From JBNJDJ01 sp051744845 (GTDB lineage: Bacteria > Bacillota > Clostridia > Peptostreptococcales > Acidaminobacteraceae), in assembly GCA_051744845.1 (NCBI GenBank), contig JBNJDJ010000003.1, positions 13,506-77,505 of the forward strand: a stretch of 64,000 nt of DNA, read 5' to 3'. Made by a program: the position numbers and the translations under genes. The notes under the pieces were generated by a model, which had not been told where the DNA came from, searched no databases, and saw only the letters and a program-made list of their open reading frames with translations. Positions 9,659-17,399 of the stretch are shown piece by piece (the stretch's first letter is position 1; each line of letters opens with the position of its first letter).

Positions 9659-10771
9659 TTAATTCCTTTCGTATAATTTTAGCTCTTTATCTTTAATTTT
9701 ATCTAAATTTATCTTATCTTTATAAGATTTAGGAATACTTAATATATTTTTTACTCCATCACTTATATATTTTTCACCAGGTTTTTGTTCTAAATAATCA
9801 ATCCAATCATTTAATTGCCATTTTAATGACCCTGCTTGAACACGGTCTAAATCTTTATAATTAAAATCTTTATGAATAGGAGAAACTTCTGGTTTCCATC
9901 CAACATTTAAAACAGCTATATTTTTATATTCTTTATTTTCAATATTACTTTTATAAATATACTTTTCAAGATCATCTTTTGGTCTTTTACCAAAAGGTAA
10001 AGCTAATGTATTTACATCTGCATTTTTATTTATATTTTCTAAATAATTCTTTTGTTTTGCTAAAGCATTTATGATTCCTATTTTATTTAGTGTTGTTAAA
10101 TCTTGATGATAATTTGTATGATTACCAATTGAATATCCATTATTAACTAAAAAGTTTATTTTATAATCAATATACTCTTTTTGACCAAATGGATTGCTAT
10201 TTAAAAAGAAACTAGCTGTTTTACCAAATTCAGGATTTTTTTTATTAAATTCTTCTAAAATCCCTACCGCTGATGTAGAATCTATCTTTATTTTATCATT
10301 TTCTTTATAAACATTAAAATTTGATTTATGTCCATCATCAAATGTTATAACAACTGGCGATCTACCAGCAGGTATATCTATTTCATTATTAACATAATCT
10401 TCTAAACTTACTAAACTATAACCTAATGAATTAAGCCGCTTTAAATTATTTTTAAAAATTTCAGGTGTTGAACTATACTTAGATTCAGTTTCTCCTAATG
10501 AATGATACATAATAATCATTACTTTACCAGCTTCATTAGGTTTAATTTTTTCATAATCTATTTCTTTTTTTACTTTTTCTTCTTCAGGCTTTTCTTTATC
10601 TAGATCATTTTTTTCTAAATAATCTTTTATATCTTTTTCAAATTTATTTTGAACTTCTTTTTTTATTTCTTCATCCTTTTTTTGATCATTAGATACTTGA
10701 TTATTAAAATTAGAATTACATCCTATTAAAAATATTGTAAATGCTAATATATATATTATTTTTTTCCTCAT
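9659..10771 (-). CDS. Lipoprotein polysaccharide deacetylase (NodB fold)
   Basis: A 370-residue secreted, probably lipid-anchored carbohydrate esterase family 4 protein. The N-terminus MRKKIIYILAFTIFLIGC is a lipoprotein signal ending in the lipobox LIGC, so Cys18 would be lipidated. A charged linker (residues 20-75) leads to the NodB domain: MIIMYHSLG, then VVITFDDGHKSN (catalytic and metal Asp residues), FFLNSN, and the metal-binding histidines in IGNHTNYHQDL. ALPFGKRPKDD is the later arginine motif. Such enzymes remove acetyl groups from peptidoglycan or other wall glycans; the true substrate is not known. The ATG has AAGGTGA upstream and a strong promoter lies just before it. Confidence 0.9.
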   Translation of the reverse strand: MRKKIIYILAFTIFLIGCNSNFNNQVSNDQKKDEEIKKEVQNKFEKDIKDYLEKNDLDKEKPEEEKVKKEIDYEKIKPNEAGKVMIIMYHSLGETESKYSSTPEIFKNNLKRLNSLGYSLVSLEDYVNNEIDIPAGRSPVVITFDDGHKSNFNVYKENDKIKIDSTSAVGILEEFNKKNPEFGKTASFFLNSNPFGQKEYIDYKINFLVNNGYSIGNHTNYHQDLTTLNKIGIINALAKQKNYLENINKNADVNTLALPFGKRPKDDLEKYIYKSNIENKEYKNIAVLNVGWKPEVSPIHKDFNYKDLDRVQAGSLKWQLNDWIDYLEQKPGEKYISDGVKNILSIPKSYKDKINLDKIKDKELKLYERN

Positions 10772-10787
10772 TTTATCACCTTATTTA

Positions 10788-10815
10788 ATTTTACCTTTTT
10801 TAAATATTTTTTCAA
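10788..10815 (-). promoter_or_regulatory. Promoter of the deacetylase gene
   Basis: On the minus strand TTGAAA (10810-10815) and TAAAAT (10788-10793) are separated by 16 bases. The -10 lies 16 bases before the ATG of the deacetylase, so the leader is short and consists mostly of its ribosome site. Confidence 0.6.
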
Positions 10816-10852
10816 GAAGTTTTCATTATTTCTTTTTTAAATTTGAAAGATA

Positions 10853-10861
10853 TGATACAAT
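10853..10861 (+). promoter_or_regulatory. Extended -10 promoter of the DUF4364 gene
   Basis: TGATACAAT (TG at 10853-10854, TACAAT at 10856-10861) forms an extended -10 element; the -35 region is only a T-run. Predicted start of transcription is about 10868, 22 bases before the chosen ATG. Confidence 0.5.
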
Positions 10862-10889
10862 ATTTGAGTACGAAATAATGGTGGTGATT

Positions 10890-11429
10890 ATGTTAGAAAA
10901 CAATTCAGAAATAGAAGTCAAAAGAAAAATGATAATTCTACAAGTCTTAGGAAGCTTTGAAATTCCATTAACAAATGATCAAATTACAGAATTTATTTTA
11001 GAAAATGAATTATTAAACTATTTTGATTTACAACAATATTTAAATGAGCTAACTGAATCAAATATGATTGATAAAGATGTTAAAGAAAATGACGAGGTTT
11101 TTTATTTTTTAACAGATAATGGCAGAGACTCACTTTCTTTTTTTAATACAAGATTAAGTAAAAATTTAAGGCAATTAATAAATGATAGAGTAAGTAATAA
11201 AAAAGATCGAATCATATCTGATACAAATATATCAGCAGATTATGAGCGATTAGATAATAATGAGTTTTTAGTAAAACTTAAAGTTGAAGAATATAATCAT
11301 ACTTTAATGAATTTAGAATTAAATATAATATCGAATGAGCATGCTAAAAAAATCTGTGAAAAATGGGAAAATGAGGCGCAATTTCTTTACGGAGATATAT
11401 TAAATTTATTAGTCAATGACAAAAAATAG
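10890..11429 (+). CDS. DUF4364 family protein (winged-helix-like regulator)
   Basis: A 179-residue protein resembling the DUF4364 family of clostridial proteins. The N-terminal 85 residues (KRKMIILQVLGSFEIPLTNDQ, then YLNELTESNMIDK and FYFLTDNGRDSLSFF) look like a winged helix of the PadR or ArsR kind. The C-terminal part contains DYERLDNNEFLVKLKVEEY and looks like a small beta-rich domain. I chose ATG 10890 because GGTGGTG lies four bases before it; an in-frame ATG at 10878 has no ribosome site and would absorb this one. It stands alone on the plus strand between two minus-strand groups and ends inside a bidirectional terminator. DNA binding is inferred from the fold only. Confidence 0.75.
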   Translation: MLENNSEIEVKRKMIILQVLGSFEIPLTNDQITEFILENELLNYFDLQQYLNELTESNMIDKDVKENDEVFYFLTDNGRDSLSFFNTRLSKNLRQLINDRVSNKKDRIISDTNISADYERLDNNEFLVKLKVEEYNHTLMNLELNIISNEHAKKICEKWENEAQFLYGDILNLLVNDKK

Positions 11430-11452
11430 ATTTCAAAAGAAATCTATTTTTT
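11421..11452. terminator. Bidirectional terminator between DUF4364 and folC
   Basis: A perfect 14-base stem (11421-11434 with 11439-11452) with an AAAA loop; each strand ends in a T-run. The stop codons of both converging genes (TAG 11427-11429 plus strand, TAG 11444-11446 minus strand) lie inside the stem. Confidence 0.9.
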
Positions 11453-12703
11453 ACTTTTAACTAACATTTTTCTAAAATCTCCAATCATATAAAGTGAACC
11501 AAATATAATTGTTGCATCATAATTTTGAGATTCTTCTTTAACTTTATTAATTAGTTTATTTAATTTTTCTTTTTCAACATTGGGACTATAATTTCTAACT
11601 CTTTTATACAATTCATCTAACTTTATAGCCCTAGGGTTATTTACTTCTGTAACTATAACTTTTTCAAATAGTTCCATAGTTTCCTTTAATACATTCTCAA
11701 CATCTTTATCTTTTAACATTCCAAATATTCCAAGGATTTTTTTATCTTTAAAAAGTTTTTTTATACTTATCTTTAATGCATTAGCACCTTGTAAATTATG
11801 GGCACCATCAATTATAATTAAAGGTTTATCATTTATAATTTCAAACCTTCCAGGCCATTTAGCTTCTTTTAAACCTTTTTTAATATTTAAATTTTCATCT
11901 AAATTTTTTAATACTTCCAAAGCTAAAATAGCATTTTGAATTTGATATTTTGCAATCATTGATATTTTATAAATCTCATTTTTATATCTAAATTTAATTC
12001 CATTTAAATTAATTGATTTTATTTTATATTTTTCAGAATCTACTTTAATCAATTTAGAATCCATATTTTCAGACTTTTCTTCCAATACTTTTAAAACCTT
12101 TGGATTTGTATTAGATGTTATTACTTTAGTATTTTTCTTAATTATTCCAGCTTTTTCAAAAGCAACTTTTTCAATAGTATCACCTAAATAGTCTTTATGA
12201 TCCATTGCTATAGGTGTAATAACTGAAATTTCTGGGTTAACTATATTAGTAGAATCTAATCTACCTCCCATTCCAACTTCTAAAACAACATATTCAAGCT
12301 TTTTTCTTTTAAAAAATTCTAAGCAAATCCCAGTTAAAACTTCAAATCTAGTAGGTTGATTATATCCTTTTTTAACCATTTTTTCTACATTAGATTTAAC
12401 AAATTTAACAACATCTACAAAATCATCATTAGATATCATCTTATTATTATATCTGATTTTTTCATTATAATAACTTAAATGTGGAGTACTAAATAAACCT
12501 ACATCTATATCAGACTCTACTAAAGTCTGATATATAAAATTAGATGTAGATCCTTTGCCATTAGTTCCTGCCACATGAATAACCTTATAACTTTCTTGCG
12601 GGTTACCTAAAAAGTCAAGTAAATTTTTAATTGTATCTAAGCCTAGCTTTATACCAAATTTTTCTAAACTTTCGACATATTCAACAGCTTCATTAAAATT
12701 CAT
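11444..12703 (-). CDS. folC: Folylpolyglutamate synthase / dihydrofolate synthase
   Basis: Adds glutamate to folates (and, in bifunctional members, to dihydropteroate) with ATP, in the Mur ligase superfamily. At 419 residues it has the usual length. The P-loop is VIHVAGTNGKGSTS (about residues 41-54); VLEVGMGGRLDSTN and ITPIAMDHKDYLG follow, then a KAGIIKK lysine region. The C-terminal glutamate ligase domain carries IIDGAHNLQGANAL. The ATG at 12703 has AGGAGC upstream and lies eight bases after the valS stop, so it is cotranscribed with valS. The valS-folC pairing is common in Bacillota. It would therefore come under the valine T-box, as far as transcription reads through. Confidence 0.95.
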   Translation of the reverse strand: MNFNEAVEYVESLEKFGIKLGLDTIKNLLDFLGNPQESYKVIHVAGTNGKGSTSNFIYQTLVESDIDVGLFSTPHLSYYNEKIRYNNKMISNDDFVDVVKFVKSNVEKMVKKGYNQPTRFEVLTGICLEFFKRKKLEYVVLEVGMGGRLDSTNIVNPEISVITPIAMDHKDYLGDTIEKVAFEKAGIIKKNTKVITSNTNPKVLKVLEEKSENMDSKLIKVDSEKYKIKSINLNGIKFRYKNEIYKISMIAKYQIQNAILALEVLKNLDENLNIKKGLKEAKWPGRFEIINDKPLIIIDGAHNLQGANALKISIKKLFKDKKILGIFGMLKDKDVENVLKETMELFEKVIVTEVNNPRAIKLDELYKRVRNYSPNVEKEKLNKLINKVKEESQNYDATIIFGSLYMIGDFRKMLVKSKK

Positions 12704-12711
12704 AAAAGCTC

Positions 12712-15366
12712 CTATAATTTATTATTAAGAGAATCAATTCTTTCATTTACAGATTCTAACATTTCCTGATATTTTTCAATTTTTTGTTTTTCTTCATTTA
12801 CTAATTTTTCAGGAGCATTATTAACAAATCCTTCATTAGACAATTTGCCTTTTGCTCTATTTATTTCAAATTTAAATTCTTCTTTTTCTTTTTCTAGTCT
12901 TTTTATTTCTTCTTTAAAATCAATTAAATCAGAAAGAGGCATAAATAATTTTGCACCTTCTATAACTACACTTACTGCATCATCAGAAATTTCATCCTTT
13001 TGTTTAACTACTACTTCTAAGCAAGATGCTAAATCTTTTAGATATTGTTGATTATCTATTAAAATATTTTTGATTTCACCTTCAGCTACTACATGTAAGT
13101 TAGCTTTTCTCTTAGGTGAAACATCCATCTCAGATCTTGCAACTCTTATGTTTTTAATTGCTTCCATTATAGATTCCATTTGAGAAATACTTTCTTTATT
13201 AATTAATTTTTCATTAAACTTTGGCCAATTAGATACAATTAAACCTTTATCTACATTAGGCATATGTGACCAAATTTCTTCTGTTATAAAAGGCATAAAC
13301 GGATGCATAAACTTTAAAATTCCTTTTAAAACAGTTACTAAAACTTTTTTAACTGTTTCACTTTCTTTTTTATTATCACTATAAAGTCTCTTTTTAGCTA
13401 ATTCAATATACCAATCACAATATTCATCCCAAACAAATTCATAAATATTATTTGCAGCTAAACCTAATTCATAATCATCTAAATTATTTTTAATTTTTTT
13501 ATTAACTTGATTAAATCTAGAAAGTATCCATTTGTCAGCTAGTTCTAAATCTTCATTACCAGTCAGTTTATAATCTTTATCAAAATCATCTAATTCCATT
13601 AATAAAAATCTTGAAGCATTCCAAATTTTATTAGCAAAATTTCTAGCCGCTTCAACTTTTTCATCTAAGAATTTCATATCATTTCCAGGAGAATTCCCTG
13701 TCATTAACATAAATCTAAGAGCATCTGCACCATAATTATCGATAACTTCTAAAGGATCTACTCCATTTCCTAATGATTTCGACATTTTTCTTCCTTGAGC
13801 ATCTCTTACTAGACCATGTATCATAGTATAATTAAATGGAACTTCACCCATATGTTCTATACCTGAAAACATCATTCTAACTACCCAAAAGAAAATTATA
13901 TCATAACCAGTCACTAACACATTTGTTGGATAAAAATAATCTAATTCTTTAGTTTTTTCTGGCCAACCTAAAGTTGAAAAAGGCCATAGTGCTGATGAAA
14001 ACCATGTGTCTAAAACATCTTTATCTTGGGTTATACTTTTAGACCCACATTTTTCACATTTTTTTGGTTCTTGTCTTTTAACCATAGTGTGTTCACAATC
14101 ATCACAATAGTATGCTGGTATTTGATGTCCCCACCATAATTGTCTAGAAATACACCAATCTCTTATATTTTCTAACCAGTGATTATATATCTTTTTAAAT
14201 CTATCAGGAATAAATTGCATATCTTTATTTTCAACAGCTTTAATAGCTGGCTTAGCTAACTTATCCATACTTACAAACCACTGTTTAGATATTCTAGGTT
14301 CTATAACAGTATCACATCTATAGCAAATACCTACATTATGATCATGTTTTTTTATTTCCATTAAATAGTCATTATCTTTTAATTCTTTAACTATCTTTTT
14401 TCTACACTCGTATCTATCCATTCCTTTAAAATGCATAGCATTTTCATTCATTTTACCTTTTTCATCCATTACAGTAATTTGTGCTAAATCATGTCTTTTA
14501 CCAATTAAAAAATCATTAGGATCATGAGCTGGGGTAACTTTTAAAGCACCAGTCCCTGTTTCTAAATCAACATATTTATCTCCAATTATTTCAATTTCTC
14601 TACCAACTATTGGTAAAATTGCAGTTTTTCCTATATATTTATGATATCTTTCATCATCTGGATGTACAGCTACAGCTGTATCACCTAAAAGTGTCTCTGG
14701 TCTAGTAGTAGCAATTTCTAAAAAATCATCTTCACCTTTTATTTTATATTTAATATGCCAAAAATTACCCTTTTCTTCTTTATGCTCTACCTCAGCATCT
14801 GACAAAGTGGTTTCACAATCAGAACACCAATTAATTATTCTATTTCCTTTGTATATATGACCATCTTCATAAAGTTTTATAAATACTTCTTTTACAGCTT
14901 CATTACAACCTTCATCCATAGTAAATCTTTCTTTAGACCAGTCACAAGAATTACCAAGTTTTTTCATTTGATTAACAATTTTTCTTCCATATTCATCTCG
15001 CCAATCCCAAGCTTTTTCTAAAAATTCTTCTCTAGTTAGCTCGTCTTTGGTTTTTCCTTCATCTTCTTTGATCTTATTTAAAACTTTAACTTCAGTTGCT
15101 ATAGAAGCATGATCTGTACCTGGAAGCCAAAGTGTTTCAAAACCTTGCATTCTCTTATATCTAATAATTACATCTTGTAAAGTATGGTCTAATGCATGTC
15201 CCATATGTAATTGTCCAGTAATATTCGGTGGTGGTAAAACAATAGAAAAACTCTCTTTATCTTCATTCACATTTGCTTCAAAATATTTTTTATCCATCCA
15301 TTCTTGATAAATCTTATCTTCAAATTCCTTTGGATTATAGTTTTTATCCATTTTCAATTGACTCAT
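12712..15366 (-). CDS. valS: Valyl-tRNA synthetase
   Basis: Charges tRNA-Val; class I synthetase of 884 residues with the CP1 editing domain. Landmarks: the HIGH motif as HMGHALDHT near residue 45, editing-domain TTRPETLLGDTAVAV, the zinc-ribbon-like CDDCEHT...CEKCGSK, DVLDTWFSSALWPFSTLGWPE, the KMSKS motif as GRKMSKSLGNG, the tRNA-binding helical domain, and the C-terminal Val-RS coiled-coil arm (about the last 65 residues). The start is the ATG at 15366 (MSQLKMDKN), seven to eight bases after AAGGAG. An earlier in-frame ATG at 15387 would include that ribosome site. It is controlled by an upstream T-box leader and is followed by folC. Confidence 0.97.
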   Translation of the reverse strand: MSQLKMDKNYNPKEFEDKIYQEWMDKKYFEANVNEDKESFSIVLPPPNITGQLHMGHALDHTLQDVIIRYKRMQGFETLWLPGTDHASIATEVKVLNKIKEDEGKTKDELTREEFLEKAWDWRDEYGRKIVNQMKKLGNSCDWSKERFTMDEGCNEAVKEVFIKLYEDGHIYKGNRIINWCSDCETTLSDAEVEHKEEKGNFWHIKYKIKGEDDFLEIATTRPETLLGDTAVAVHPDDERYHKYIGKTAILPIVGREIEIIGDKYVDLETGTGALKVTPAHDPNDFLIGKRHDLAQITVMDEKGKMNENAMHFKGMDRYECRKKIVKELKDNDYLMEIKKHDHNVGICYRCDTVIEPRISKQWFVSMDKLAKPAIKAVENKDMQFIPDRFKKIYNHWLENIRDWCISRQLWWGHQIPAYYCDDCEHTMVKRQEPKKCEKCGSKSITQDKDVLDTWFSSALWPFSTLGWPEKTKELDYFYPTNVLVTGYDIIFFWVVRMMFSGIEHMGEVPFNYTMIHGLVRDAQGRKMSKSLGNGVDPLEVIDNYGADALRFMLMTGNSPGNDMKFLDEKVEAARNFANKIWNASRFLLMELDDFDKDYKLTGNEDLELADKWILSRFNQVNKKIKNNLDDYELGLAANNIYEFVWDEYCDWYIELAKKRLYSDNKKESETVKKVLVTVLKGILKFMHPFMPFITEEIWSHMPNVDKGLIVSNWPKFNEKLINKESISQMESIMEAIKNIRVARSEMDVSPKRKANLHVVAEGEIKNILIDNQQYLKDLASCLEVVVKQKDEISDDAVSVVIEGAKLFMPLSDLIDFKEEIKRLEKEKEEFKFEINRAKGKLSNEGFVNNAPEKLVNEEKQKIEKYQEMLESVNERIDSLNNKL

Positions 15367-15387
15367 TTTATCACTCCTTAATTTCAA

Positions 15388-15612
15388 AAAATAAAAAAAT
15401 CCCTATCTAAGGGACGAATTTTCGCGGTACCACCCTACTACTAAAATAGCACTCTAAATTAATAACGTAATTAACGTCTATATCTACTAAACTCAATATA
15501 GATTTATAAAAGCTACACTAAATAAAATTGACTTTGAAAGTTTTCTCAACTAATAAAACTTTTTCTCTGTAAAGTATTTTATTTAGACTCTTTTAATTCA
15601 ATATACTATTAA
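15388..15612 (-). promoter_or_regulatory. T-box leader of valS-folC, apparently valine-specific with short Stem I
   Basis: The conserved T-box AGGGTGGTACCGCG is at 15423-15436 on the minus strand. A basal helix of 11 bp (15576-15586 with 15518-15528) can form Stem I. Immediately 5' of its 3' strand is GTC (15530-15532) followed by A, which fits a GUC valine specifier. A Stem III candidate (TCTATAT with ATATAGA, loop GAGTTTAG) follows, then the antiterminator and terminator. Above the specifier loop there is only one hairpin with a ten-base loop, so the distal part of a full Stem I seems absent. Uncharged tRNA-Val would promote readthrough into valS. Confidence 0.9.
15394..15416 (-). terminator. 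T-box controlled terminator before valS
   Basis: On the minus strand TCCCT-TAGAT-AGGGA followed by seven T forms a terminator. Its 5' CCCT can pair instead with the AGGG of the T-box, giving the usual antiterminator switch. Confidence 0.8.
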
Positions 15613-15616
15613 AAAT

Positions 15617-15644
15617 ATTTTACCATATTTTTTTTTAATGTCAA
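15617..15644 (-). promoter_or_regulatory. Promoter of the valS T-box transcript
   Basis: Consensus TTGACA (15639-15644) with TAAAAT (15617-15622) after a 16-base spacer, on the minus strand. It starts three bases beyond the stop of the upstream gene and predicts transcription from about 15610. Confidence 0.8.
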
Positions 15645-15646
15645 GA

Positions 15647-15997
15647 TTAAACTAAATGAACTCCTTTAATATTTAATAAATATCTTCCTAAGTCCCTTAC
15701 TTTATTTCTATATCCAACATTTAAAACTTTCCACCCTTTTACATAATTAACATAGATAGTTCTCTTTATTGTAACAGATGGTAAAAATGGATTTCCTTCA
15801 ATACCTCTATCATCTTCATAAATACATAATCTTACTATTTTACCTTTCCCAGGTTCTAATCTTTCTATATTTAATCCATTTTCCACAGGCTTATTTTTAA
15901 CAATCGCAAACCATTTATTATCATCGATTGTTCCTTCAAAAAAATTATTGTGTTTAGAATGACGATATACTTTTATTTCATGAGTCACTTTATCCAT
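15647..15997 (-). CDS. Small basic protein of unknown function (116 residues)
   Basis: I do not recognise this protein. It is soluble by appearance, 116 residues, basic, and rich in beta-type alternation: IKVYRHSKHNNFFEGTIDD, then KWFAIVKNKPVENGLNIERL, GKGKIVRLCIYEDDRG, IKRTIYVNYVKGWKVLNVGY, and the C-terminal RDLGRYLLNIKGVHLV. No signal peptide or membrane helix is visible. The ATG at 15997 has AGGTGA upstream. The gene lies 39 bases after the Gx-transporter-like gene on the same strand and may share its transcript. The valS promoter begins directly after its stop. A real gene is likely from its ribosome site and its codon use, which is like its neighbours'. The function is unknown. Confidence 0.7.
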   Translation of the reverse strand: MDKVTHEIKVYRHSKHNNFFEGTIDDNKWFAIVKNKPVENGLNIERLEPGKGKIVRLCIYEDDRGIEGNPFLPSVTIKRTIYVNYVKGWKVLNVGYRNKVRDLGRYLLNIKGVHLV

Positions 15998-16036
15998 AAA
16001 ATCACCTCACTAAATATATCCCCATTTTTTTACCTA

Positions 16037-16534
16037 TTAAACTATTTTTTTAAAATGATTAATAAAATAATTAGTTGATAAGCCGATAAATCCACCTGAA
16101 AAAATCGCAACTATTATTAACACAGGTAAATAACTAATAATCTTAAAAGTTGATAAAATATAAATAGCTACTATTATTTGTCCTATATTATGAAAAACTG
16201 CTCCTGTAATACTTAAGCCTATAGCCGATATAGAATCTTTAAAAATTTTTTTAACAAATAACATAGCTACAAAACTTAAAACTGCTCCAGAAAAGCTATA
16301 AGTTAAAGAAATTAAGCCAGTAGAAAATATTGCACCTAATATAATTCTAGTAGACACTACTAAAAATGCATCTTTATAACTCATAGTTAAAATACAAATC
16401 ATAGTAACAATATTAGCTAAACCTATTTTAGCACCTGGTGCAATCATAGGTAAAGGTATTACTTTTTCAAAAATGTTTAATGCAACTGCTACAGCAATTA
16501 ATAAAGATAATTTCGTAATTTTTTTAGCTTTCAT
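16037..16534 (-). CDS. Gx transporter family membrane protein (heptaprenyl diphosphate synthase component I-like)
   Basis: A hydrophobic protein of about 165 residues with five or six membrane helices, of the Gx transporter / HepPP_syn_1 family. The segment IPLPMIAPGAKIGLANIVTMI (residues about 25-45) is characteristic, with ARG-LGA-like STRIILGAIFSTGLISL afterwards. In other clostridia the gene sits beside NusG domain II, FMN-binding or isoprenoid genes; its transport substrate is not known. Start: ATG at 16534 is taken, but a TTG at 16540 has better spacing (five bases) from AGGGA and may be used. The coding sequence overlaps the end of tcdA by 11 bases, which suggests translational coupling. 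Confidence 0.8.
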   Translation of the reverse strand: MKAKKITKLSLLIAVAVALNIFEKVIPLPMIAPGAKIGLANIVTMICILTMSYKDAFLVVSTRIILGAIFSTGLISLTYSFSGAVLSFVAMLFVKKIFKDSISAIGLSITGAVFHNIGQIIVAIYILSTFKIISYLPVLIIVAIFSGGFIGLSTNYFINHFKKIV

Positions 16535-17219
16535 AATCAATAATATCCCTTATAACTTCACCTGCTATCATTAATCCAGCAATAGAAGGCACAAATGAAA
16601 GTGTCCCTTTTTTCCTTAAATCTCCATTAAAATTTTTAGGTTTTTCATCTGAATACAAGACTTTTACATCCTTAATATTTCTTTTTCTAAGTTCTCTTCT
16701 CATAACACGCGCTAATGGACACATCTTTGTATCAAATATATCAGTTATTTTAAAAAGAGAAGGTTTAATTTTATTTGCAGTTCCCATAGATGATATAATA
16801 TTTATATTATTTTCTTTTGCTTTTTCAATCAAAAATAGTTTAGAACTTACCATATCTATAGCATCAATTATATAATCCCAATTTTTATTAAATATTTTTG
16901 TGTGATTTTTTTCATTATACTTTAAACTAATTTTTTTTATATTAATACTAGGATTTATCTTCTTTATTCGCTTTGACATAACATCAGTTTTTAGCTTACC
17001 TATAGTTTCAAAATTAGCATGTATTTGTCTATTAATATTTGATTTTTCTATCTTATCAAAATCAATTATAGTTAGTTTTCCAATTCCTGCTCTTGCTAAT
17101 GCTTCCGCTACAAAAGAACCTACTCCACCAATACCAAATAGGGCTATATGTTTATTTTCTAATTTCTTTATATTATCTTTTCCAATTAATATTTCTTCTT
17201 TATAAAATTTATGATTCAT
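16524..17219 (-). CDS. tcdA: tRNA threonylcarbamoyladenosine dehydratase (ThiF/E1 family)
   Basis: ATP-dependent enzyme that cyclises the t6A modification at tRNA position 37 to ct6A. The 231-residue protein has the E1-like adenylating fold: nucleotide-binding IALFGIGGVGSFVAEALARAG (the first 20 residues of this run are about residues 27-46), then TIIDFDKIEKSNINRQIHA, and DYIIDAIDMVSSK. The later section STSMGTANK-like ISSMGTANKIKPS and CPLARVMRRELRKR are typical of TcdA/YgdL. The ATG at 17219 has AAAGGAG six bases upstream. It overlaps the Gx-transporter-like gene at its 3' end. The family also includes MoeB/ThiF, but the short length and absent zinc cysteines favour TcdA. Confidence 0.9.
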   Translation of the reverse strand: MNHKFYKEEILIGKDNIKKLENKHIALFGIGGVGSFVAEALARAGIGKLTIIDFDKIEKSNINRQIHANFETIGKLKTDVMSKRIKKINPSINIKKISLKYNEKNHTKIFNKNWDYIIDAIDMVSSKLFLIEKAKENNINIISSMGTANKIKPSLFKITDIFDTKMCPLARVMRRELRKRNIKDVKVLYSDEKPKNFNGDLRKKGTLSFVPSIAGLMIAGEVIRDIIDYES

Positions 17220-17330
17220 TTTTCTCCTTTATTTTATATCCATTAAAATATTCTTATCTAAATTATTTTTTTATGACTATTTAAAATATGTAAATAAATT
17301 AAAACTAGGAATTTTAATTTGATTTGCTTT

Positions 17331-17370
17331 AAAAAAGTCCTCCATTTTGTATCCATGGAAGACTTTTTTT
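17331..17370. terminator. Terminator downstream of pepT
   Basis: AAAAAAGTCCTCCAT (17331-17345) pairs with ATGGAAGACTTTTTTT (17354-17370) with one mismatch, and both strands end in T-runs. It closes the operon that ends with pepT. The rest of the 180-base gap up to tcdA (17220-17330) holds only AT-rich sequence, in which I see no convincing promoter. Confidence 0.8.
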
Positions 17371-17399
17371 AATAATTAAATATTTTTATCAATATATTA

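Noticed and set aside
17093..17284. A 63-codon frame on the plus strand across the tcdA start.
   Set aside because: Mostly antisense to tcdA, with no ribosome site and a random hydrophobic composition.
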